Source: Chloroflexaceae bacterium (GTDB lineage: Bacteria > Chloroflexota > Chloroflexia > Chloroflexales > Chloroflexaceae). Taken from it: a stretch of 5,267 bases of DNA. A program made the translations under genes and the position numbers. Where the stretch lies: positions 1 to 5,267 of the forward strand of contig JAOACN010000348.1 of NCBI GenBank assembly GCA_026417815.1, read 5' to 3'. The stretch's first letter is position 1. Each line of letters starts with the position of its first letter. The notes under the pieces were generated by a model. The model ran no database searches, had not been told where the DNA came from, and saw only the letters and a program-made list of their open reading frames with translations. Shown here piece after piece: positions 1-3,730 of the stretch.

Positions 1-3
1 CGC

Positions 4-36
4 TCGTCGGCAGCGTCAGATGTGTATAAGAGACAG
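4..36 (+). other. Untrimmed Nextera transposase adapter (artefact)
   Basis: These 33 bases match the Illumina Nextera read-1 adapter. They end in the 19-bp Tn5 mosaic end AGATGTGTATAAGAGACAG at 18-36. The three bases before it (1-3) could be the tail of the i5 index, which is inference. This is library-preparation sequence left at a contig end, not a transposon in the genome. Read through in frame from a GTG at 22, it adds the false peptide MYKRQ to the front of the following gene. Genomic sequence starts at 37. Confidence 0.97.
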
Positions 37-837
37 GCGCTGTACTACTACGTCGGCCTCAACCCCGCCTGGGCCTTTGGCACCTCGCTGCCTTTCGGCC
101 TGACGGCCCAGCAGCAGAATGCCTGGTTGTACCACGGCGGCGGCAACGAGGCCATGAACAAACTGGCCAACAACTTCAGCGTCACCGTGTTCCCCGCCGG
201 CAACACCGGCTCGCAGATGGGCGGCTGGTGGCGCAAGGAGGTTAATAGTGTCGCCGATGTCCAGGGCATCAAGCTACGCATCCCCGGCCTGGGCGCCGAG
301 GTCTGGAAACGGCTCGGCGTGGTGACCCAGACCCTGCCCGGCGGCGAGATCTTCCAGGCCCTTTCCACCGGCGCGGTGGACGCTGCCGAATGGGTCGGCC
401 CCTACGACGATCTGAAGCTCGGTCTGCCCGATGCCGCCAACTTCTACTACACCCCCGGCTGGTGGGAGCCGGGTCCCACCCTGCATGCGGTGGTCAACAA
501 CGACGCCTGGAGCAAGCTGCCGGTGGAGTACCAGCGTTACTTCGCCGTGGCGGCCTGGGAGTCGAACATGAACATGCTCGCCAAGTACGACGCGCTGAAC
601 CAGGACGCGCTGAACCAGATCCTCTCCGGGGGGAAGATCCAGCTCAAGGTCTACTCCAACGAGATCCTCGCGGCGGCGCAGAAGGCGGCCTTTGAACTCT
701 ACGACGAGAACGCCAGCAAATCGCCGGAGTTCAAGGAGATCTACGAGCCCTGGAAGGAGTTCCGCACCAAGATCTACAAGTGGCACCAGACCAACGAGTT
801 CCCCTTCGCGAACTTCGCGTACAATAACCCGGTCTGA
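37..837 (+). CDS. dctP: TRAP transporter solute-binding protein, DctP/TakP type (5' truncated)
   Basis: This is the C-terminal 266 residues of a periplasmic or surface substrate-binding protein that delivers a small organic acid to a DctQ-DctM membrane complex. Visible family blocks are PFGLTAQQQNAW followed by a GGGNEAMN segment, then NTGSQMGGWWRKEV, KLRIPGLGAEVWKRLGV, LPGGEIFQALSTGAVDAAEW and WVGPYDD, then a YYTPGWWEPGPTLHAVVN segment. The Gln of GSQMGG, the Arg of LRIPG and the Glu-Trp of AAEWVG correspond, from memory of the TakP family, to ligand- and cation-binding positions, and all are present. Family members are about 360 residues long, so roughly 95 residues, including the signal peptide, are missing because the contig begins here. 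The apparent GTG start at 22 lies in adapter and is false. The stop is TGA at 835-837. A 2-oxoacid or lactate-like substrate is inferred from the TakP-like blocks; mannitol/chloroaromatic-type annotations are also common for this subgroup. The gene converges on dctM rather than sharing its operon. Confidence 0.93.
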   Translation, partial: ALYYYVGLNPAWAFGTSLPFGLTAQQQNAWLYHGGGNEAMNKLANNFSVTVFPAGNTGSQMGGWWRKEVNSVADVQGIKLRIPGLGAEVWKRLGVVTQTLPGGEIFQALSTGAVDAAEWVGPYDDLKLGLPDAANFYYTPGWWEPGPTLHAVVNNDAWSKLPVEYQRYFAVAAWESNMNMLAKYDALNQDALNQILSGGKIQLKVYSNEILAAAQKAAFELYDENASKSPEFKEIYEPWKEFRTKIYKWHQTNEFPFANFAYNNPV

Positions 838-875
838 CGTGCTGGTTTGACAATCCGGTCCCGATAATTTGTGCG

Positions 876-894
876 GGGAGGGCTTCGCCCTCCC
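876..894. repeat. Perfect 8-bp GC hairpin downstream of dctP
   Basis: The arms GGGAGGGC (876-883) and GCCCTCCC (887-894) pair perfectly around a TTC loop. No T-run follows on either strand, so alone it is not a standard intrinsic terminator. It could stabilise the 3' end of the dctP mRNA or be a member of a dispersed GC-rich repeat family. The first option is inference from its place 38 bp after the stop codon. Confidence 0.6.
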
Positions 895-907
895 ACGCCC
901 CGTATGG

Positions 908-938
908 TTTGTCGCCCATACAGGGCGACAAATCTTTT
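908..938 (+). terminator. Probable intrinsic terminator of dctP
   Basis: A perfect 10-bp stem, TTTGTCGCCC (908-917) with GGGCGACAAA (923-932), closes a 5-nt ATACA loop. On the plus strand the tail TCTTTT follows directly, which fits a rho-independent terminator 70 bp after the dctP stop. On the minus strand the stem is followed by CCATACGG, with no T-run, so it is not expected to stop transcripts from dctM by the same mechanism. Confidence 0.72.
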
Positions 939-998
939 CCCCCTAACCGGCCACGGGCGACAAATCTTTCGCCCCTACTACCTACCTATCTTTCGCCC
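923..998 (+). repeat. Short direct repeat GGGCGACAAATCTTT
   Basis: The 15-bp motif GGGCGACAAATCTTT occurs at 923-937 (forming the right arm and tail of the terminator) and again at 955-969. A shorter overlapping part, ATCTTTCGCCC, occurs at 964-974 and 988-998. The last copy sits in a weak hairpin, CCTATC (985-990) with GATAGG (1000-1005). The repeated units look like duplicated terminator pieces in the gap between two convergent genes. There is no sign of coding. Confidence 0.65.
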
Positions 999-1031
999 GG
1001 ATAGGCAAAAAATCATTTCCCCCGACCCCAT

Positions 1032-2366
1032 TCACCGCCCAAACGACACCGACGGCAAATAGGTCACCAGGGCCGGGAAGATAATAACCAGGATCACAAT
1101 GGCCAGTTGCACCCCGATAAACGGCCACACCCCGCGGTAGATGTCCTGGGTGGTCACTTCGGGCGGCGCGACGCCCTTCAGGTAGAACAGGGCGAAACCA
1201 AAGGGCGGGGTCAGGAACGAGGTCTGGAGATTCGCGCCGAGGATAACGCCGAACCACATCAGGTCAACCCCCAGATCGCGGGCGACCGGAACGAACAGGG
1301 GGATGACGATGAAGCAGATCTCGAAGAAGTCAATAAAGAAGCCCAGAAAGAAGACGATCAACATGCTGGCGACCATGAAGCCCCAGAAGCCGCCGGGCAG
1401 GTTGGCCATAATGTCGTAGACGAACTTATCCCCACTCAAAGCCCGGAAAACCAGGGAGAAGGCCGTCGAGCCGATCAAGATGAACAGCACCATCGTGGTG
1501 GTGCGCAGGGTCGCGTCGGAGACCTCGCGGAAGGTCCTGAAGTTCAGGCGCCGGTTGAAGGCCGCCAGAATGGTCGCGCCGAGGGCGCCTACCGCGCCGG
1601 CTTCGGTGGCGGTGGCCAGGCCGAAGAAGATCGAGCCGAGCACGGCCATAATCAGCAGCAGGGGTGGCACCATTACCTTGAGCACGCGCAGGGCGAGGGC
1701 GCGGCCCCTGAGCGTGCGCGCCGAGAGTGGCAGCGCGGGGGCCGTATCGGGCTTGATCTGGGCCACTGTCCAGCAGTAGAAGGCCAGTGCGGCGGCCAGC
1801 AGCAGGCCGGGGATGAGCGAGCCGATGAACAACCGCCCCACCGAGACGCCGAGCTGGTCGCCCAGCACCACCAGCACCACCGAGGGGGGGATGATCTGCC
1901 CCAGGGTGCCCGAGGCGCAGATCACCCCGGTGGCCAGTTGCTTGTTGTAGTTATAGCGCAGCATGATCGGCAATGAGATCAGGCCCATCGCCACCACCGT
2001 GGCCGCCACCACACCGGTCGTCGCCGCCAGCAACGCGCCCACTACCACCACCGCGATCGCCAGCCCACCACGCATCGGCCCGAACAACACCCCCATCGTG
2101 TCGAGCAGATCTTCGGCCAGGCCCGATTTTTCGAGCATCGCGCCGAGAAAAATAAAGTACGGGATCGCCAGCAGGGTAAAATTGGACGCGATACCAAAGA
2201 TACGCGACGGCAAGGCGCGGATCAGGATGGGATCAAAGATCCCCAGGCTCACCCCGAGCAGACCAAAGATGATCCCCACCGCTGCGAGCGAAAATGCCAC
2301 CGGGTACCCGATCGAGAGGATCACCAGGGCGCCGAGAAACATCAACGGACCGAGCCACTCGCTCAT
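1032..2366 (-). CDS. dctM: TRAP transporter large permease subunit DctM
   Basis: This gene encodes a 444-residue, highly hydrophobic inner-membrane protein, the large subunit that carries solute with sodium or proton coupling in TRAP transporters. The length is normal for the family (about 425-450). Family blocks in order are SIGYPVAFSLAAVGIIFGLLG (18-38), the IPYFIFLGAMLEKSGLAEDLL region (68-88), ASGTLGQIIPPS with its conserved double proline (151-162), ATATEAGAVGALGA (251-264), FFIDFFEICFIVIPLFVPVA (343-362) and LTPPFGFALFYLKGVAPPE (385-403). A final hydrophobic segment ends in FPALVTYLP (430-438). The ATG at 2364-2366 is preceded by GGAGG with only 4 nt of spacing. The stop is TGA at 1032-1034. 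The gene follows dctQ on the same strand, but a 348-bp repeat-filled gap separates them, whereas in most TRAP operons the two genes abut or overlap. It converges on dctP. The FIDFFE-type sequence suits pairing with a TakP-like binding protein, which is inference. Confidence 0.95.
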   Translation of the reverse strand: MSEWLGPLMFLGALVILSIGYPVAFSLAAVGIIFGLLGVSLGIFDPILIRALPSRIFGIASNFTLLAIPYFIFLGAMLEKSGLAEDLLDTMGVLFGPMRGGLAIAVVVVGALLAATTGVVAATVVAMGLISLPIMLRYNYNKQLATGVICASGTLGQIIPPSVVLVVLGDQLGVSVGRLFIGSLIPGLLLAAALAFYCWTVAQIKPDTAPALPLSARTLRGRALALRVLKVMVPPLLLIMAVLGSIFFGLATATEAGAVGALGATILAAFNRRLNFRTFREVSDATLRTTTMVLFILIGSTAFSLVFRALSGDKFVYDIMANLPGGFWGFMVASMLIVFFLGFFIDFFEICFIVIPLFVPVARDLGVDLMWFGVILGANLQTSFLTPPFGFALFYLKGVAPPEVTTQDIYRGVWPFIGVQLAIVILVIIFPALVTYLPSVSFGR

Positions 2367-2370
2367 GCAA

Positions 2371-2375
2371 CCTCC
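2371..2375 (-). promoter_or_regulatory. Ribosome-binding site of dctM
   Basis: On the minus strand GGAGG lies 4 nt upstream of the dctM ATG (context TTGGAGGTTGC, then ATG). The spacing is slightly short, but the core is perfect. The same GGAGGTTG string precedes the dctQ start. Confidence 0.8.
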
Positions 2376-2418
2376 AACGACGATGTTCAGGTCTTTTCTT
2401 GAGCGTTGCCTGGAAAAT

Positions 2419-2572
2419 GGGGAAACCGGGTTGCCCTACGCCGCTGCCCTCCGGGGTACCCTGGCGAAAGAAGAGCGGGGAAACCGGGTTGCCCCACACC
2501 CCTGCCCTCCGGGGTACCCTGGCGAAAGAAGAGCGGGGAAAGCGGATTTTCCCACGCCCCTGCCCTCCGGGG
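2419..2572. repeat. 58-bp tandem repeat array between dctQ and dctM
   Basis: Two head-to-tail copies of 58 bp lie at 2419-2476 and 2477-2534, differing at only 3 positions by my alignment. A third partial copy (2535-2572) matches over 38 bp with about 5 changes, then diverges into other sequence. Each unit starts with GGGGAAACC and a partly inverse GGTTGCCCC, giving a short imperfect palindrome. It continues with CTGCCCTCCGGGG, and the full copies end in GCGAAAGAAGAGC. The period is not a multiple of three, so the open frames across it encode different peptides in each copy. I read it as non-coding. It lies inside the presumed dctQM transcript. It could be a REP-like or satellite element; no function can be assigned from sequence alone. 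Confidence 0.9.
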
Positions 2573-2600
2573 CGTATGGCGCTCCCGGTCCTTGTTCGCA

Positions 2601-2625
2601 GACGGGAAAACCGGGTTTCCCCGTC
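2601..2625. repeat. 12-bp-arm palindrome of the GGGGAAACC family
   Basis: Arms GACGGGAAAACC (2601-2612) and GGTTTCCCCGTC (2614-2625) are inverse complements except for one A-C mismatch, with a single G at the centre. The core is the same as in the 58-bp tandem units and in the palindromes at 3611-3643 and 3689-3709, so it appears to be a further diverged member of one repeat family. Confidence 0.8.
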
Positions 2626-2644
2626 TCCCTGCATACCGGGCATC

Positions 2645-2700
2645 GGGTTTCCCCACGCCCCTCCCCAGCGGGGTTTCCTCACGCCCCTGCCGGAAGGGGC
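2645..2700. repeat. 26-bp direct repeat with terminal hairpin
   Basis: GGGTTTCCCCACGCCCCT at 2645-2662 recurs at 2671-2688 with one change (17 of 18), a period of 26 bp. The second copy runs into a hairpin, GCCCCT (2683-2688) with AGGGGC (2695-2700) around a 6-nt loop. This ends 14 bp from the dctQ stop codon on the other side. On the minus strand the hairpin follows dctQ immediately. No T-run follows it, so transcription could continue to dctM. Confidence 0.7.
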
Positions 2701-2714
2701 CAGCCCGCCCTGGC

Positions 2715-3287
2715 CTACTCCAACTCGAGCGTATCGCGCCTCTGCTCCTCGGCGACCAGGGAGGGATCAGCGGCGCCCGTGGCCACGGCCAGGTTCTTGA
2801 TCGCCTCAGAGATCCCCTGTATAAACAGCAGCGCGGGGCTGACGATCAGAAAGGCCTTGAGCGGGTAGCGCGGCAGGCCGCCGGGGTCGGGCGACATTTC
2901 GCGGATCTTGAAGGCCGTTTGCACAACCGGCCAGGAAAAGTAGATCAATAACACACAGAACGGCATCAAGAAGAACAATGTGCCCAGCAGATCGACCAGC
3001 GCCTTACGCCGGGGCGGGAAGTTGGCGTAGAAGAGGTCCACCCGCACATGGCCGCCATGCTTGAGCACATAGGCGCTGCCGAGGAAAAAGATCACCGAGA
3101 AGATGTACCACTGGGCCTCGATGTAGAAGTTCGAGCCCAGGGTACGGCCAATGGCGCGACCCACGTAGCGATTCGCCACGTTCCAGACGCCGACGCCGAC
3201 CACAAGCGGCACCAGCCAGATGGTTATGTTGCCAACCACTTCGGTGAAGGCGTCAATCACCTTTGAAAGACGGAGCAATCCCTGCAC
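2715..3287 (-). CDS. dctQ: TRAP transporter small permease subunit DctQ
   Basis: This gene encodes the 190-residue small membrane subunit that pairs with DctM in a TRAP transporter. About four membrane segments are visible: residues 22-42 (from TIWLVPLVVGVGVWNVANRY), 59-76, 99-122 and 143-164. The family motif KHGGHVRVDLFYANFPPRRK (76-95) follows the second. GGLPRYPLKAF precedes the last helix. The chosen start is the GTG at 3285-3287. It has GGAGG 7 nt upstream and gives a normal family length. A longer frame reaching 3506 would add 73 arginine- and proline-rich residues with no family resemblance and would run through the promoter at 3460-3488, so I reject it. The stop is TAG at 2715-2717. 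The gene is followed on its strand by a repeat-filled gap and then dctM, which very likely shares its transcript. Confidence 0.92.
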   Translation of the reverse strand: MQGLLRLSKVIDAFTEVVGNITIWLVPLVVGVGVWNVANRYVGRAIGRTLGSNFYIEAQWYIFSVIFFLGSAYVLKHGGHVRVDLFYANFPPRRKALVDLLGTLFFLMPFCVLLIYFSWPVVQTAFKIREMSPDPGGLPRYPLKAFLIVSPALLFIQGISEAIKNLAVATGAADPSLVAEEQRRDTLELE

Positions 3288-3452
3288 GCGACAACCTCCG
3301 CTGGGTCCCGGTTGAGCCGGCGCTGGCCATTCGGCGCATAGGCGCCCACAGGCTCGTGCCGGGAGCCTGGCCGCGCGCGCCACCTGGCGCGACGAACGGC
3401 GTCTCTGAACCGAAACTGTTGTTGCTCGAACATTGGGAAACGCGAAATGCGT
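3288..3452 (-). other. Long 5' leader of dctQ
   Basis: If transcription starts about 7 nt past the predicted -10 box, the mRNA has a leader of roughly 165 nt. It holds small GC hairpins, for example GCGCCA with TGGCGC at 3377-3390. I recognise no riboswitch, attenuator or leader-peptide pattern. Confidence 0.35.
3295..3299 (-). promoter_or_regulatory. Ribosome-binding site that fixes the dctQ GTG start
   Basis: On the minus strand GGAGG is followed by TTGTCGC (7 nt) and then GTG. Core and spacing are close to ideal, and they support the non-ATG start at 3287 over the longer frame. Confidence 0.85.
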
Positions 3453-3459
3453 GTGAGGC

Positions 3460-3488
3460 ATATTACCGCTTTTGGCGGGATCTGTCAA
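3460..3488 (-). promoter_or_regulatory. Sigma-70-type promoter for dctQM
   Basis: On the minus strand TTGACA (3488-3483) is a perfect -35 box. After exactly 17 bp comes TAATAT (3465-3460), which matches the -10 consensus at four of six positions including both ends. The predicted start of transcription is near 3453. The promoter sits between the MITE-like element at 3507-3604 and dctQ, and implies that dctQM is transcribed independently of pckG. Confidence 0.65.
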
Positions 3489-3493
3489 AGAAC

Positions 3494-3618
3494 CAGGGGG
3501 TTGCAATGTTCACACTTCTCCTGGGAGCGAGGGCTTCCAGCCCTCGTTGTGGCTTCGAGGGCGAGACGCCCTCGCTCCCAGGCTTGTTACGCCAGGTGTG
3601 AACAGTTACAGGGGGTTG
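3494..3618. repeat. MITE-like nested inverted repeat flanked by 10-bp direct repeats
   Basis: The outer inverted ends TGTTCACAC (3507-3515) and GTGTGAACA (3596-3604) are perfect 9-bp complements. Inside them CCTGGGAGCGAGGGC (3520-3534) and GCCCTCGCTCCCAGG (3568-3582) form a perfect 15-bp pair. Each half can also fold alone: CGAGGGC with GCCCTCG at 3528-3546 and again at 3556-3574, each with a 5-nt loop. CAGGGGGTTG occurs on both sides (3494-3503 and 3609-3618) and could be a target-site duplication. No coding capacity is seen. It may be a miniature non-autonomous element or a REP-pair type element. A chance origin for the direct repeat is possible because the right copy is shared with the palindrome starting at 3611. 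Confidence 0.65.
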
Positions 3619-3643
3619 GGGAAACCAGGTTTCCCCGACCCCC
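3611..3643. repeat. 33-bp near-perfect palindrome
   Basis: GGGGGTTGGGGAAACC (3611-3626) pairs over 16 bp with GGTTTCCCCGACCCCC (3628-3643). There is one T-G wobble and a single A at the centre. It is the longest member of the GGGGNAACC/GGTTNCCCC palindrome family in this window. On the minus strand it lies about 90 nt after the pckG stop. It lacks a T-run, so a termination role is uncertain. Confidence 0.85.
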
Positions 3644-3664
3644 TGCCAGATGTGAAGGGACGGT

Positions 3665-3709
3665 CGCGCAAACCTCCAGGTTGCGCGCAGGGGCAACCGG
3701 GTTGCCCCT
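3665..3709. repeat. Two adjacent hairpins downstream of pckG
   Basis: The first hairpin pairs CGCGCAAACC (3665-3674, one A bulged) with GGTTGCGCG (3679-3687). The second is a perfect palindrome, AGGGGCAACC (3689-3698) with GGTTGCCCCT (3700-3709) around one G. It lies 22 nt after the pckG stop on the minus strand. Both carry the AACC/GGTT core of the repeat family. Their position suits mRNA 3'-end stabilisation or termination of pckG. No T-tract follows, so I label them repeats. Confidence 0.7.
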
Positions 3710-3730
3710 CCCCTTGATCTGAACGCCGGA

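Noticed and set aside
18..36. Tn5 mosaic end read as a genuine transposon end
   Set aside because: It is part of a full-length Nextera adapter at the very edge of the contig, so it is library sequence rather than a genomic insertion.
847..868. TTGACA and GATAAT on the plus strand after dctP, resembling a promoter
   Set aside because: The spacer is only 10 bp, far from the 16-18 bp needed, and no gene follows on that strand before the terminator-like hairpin.
1107..1976. 289-codon open frame on the plus strand opposite dctM
   Set aside because: It is antisense to the dctM membrane protein. Its Gln/Glu/His/Arg-rich composition is the mirror of hydrophobic codons, and there is no ribosome-binding site or domain.
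2419..2572. CRISPR array
   Set aside because: The units are directly tandem with no unique spacers between short repeats, and no cas genes are present.
1963..2868. Plus- and minus-strand open frames crossing the repeat array (up to 301 codons)
   Set aside because: They combine antisense dctM, the 58-bp repeats and antisense dctQ. The repeat period shifts frame at every copy, so the Gly/Pro/Arg-rich peptides are compositional by-products.
3288..3506. N-terminal 73-residue extension of DctQ
   Set aside because: It contains the predicted promoter, has Arg/Pro/Ala-rich sequence unlike DctQ, and a better ribosome-binding site marks the GTG at 3287.
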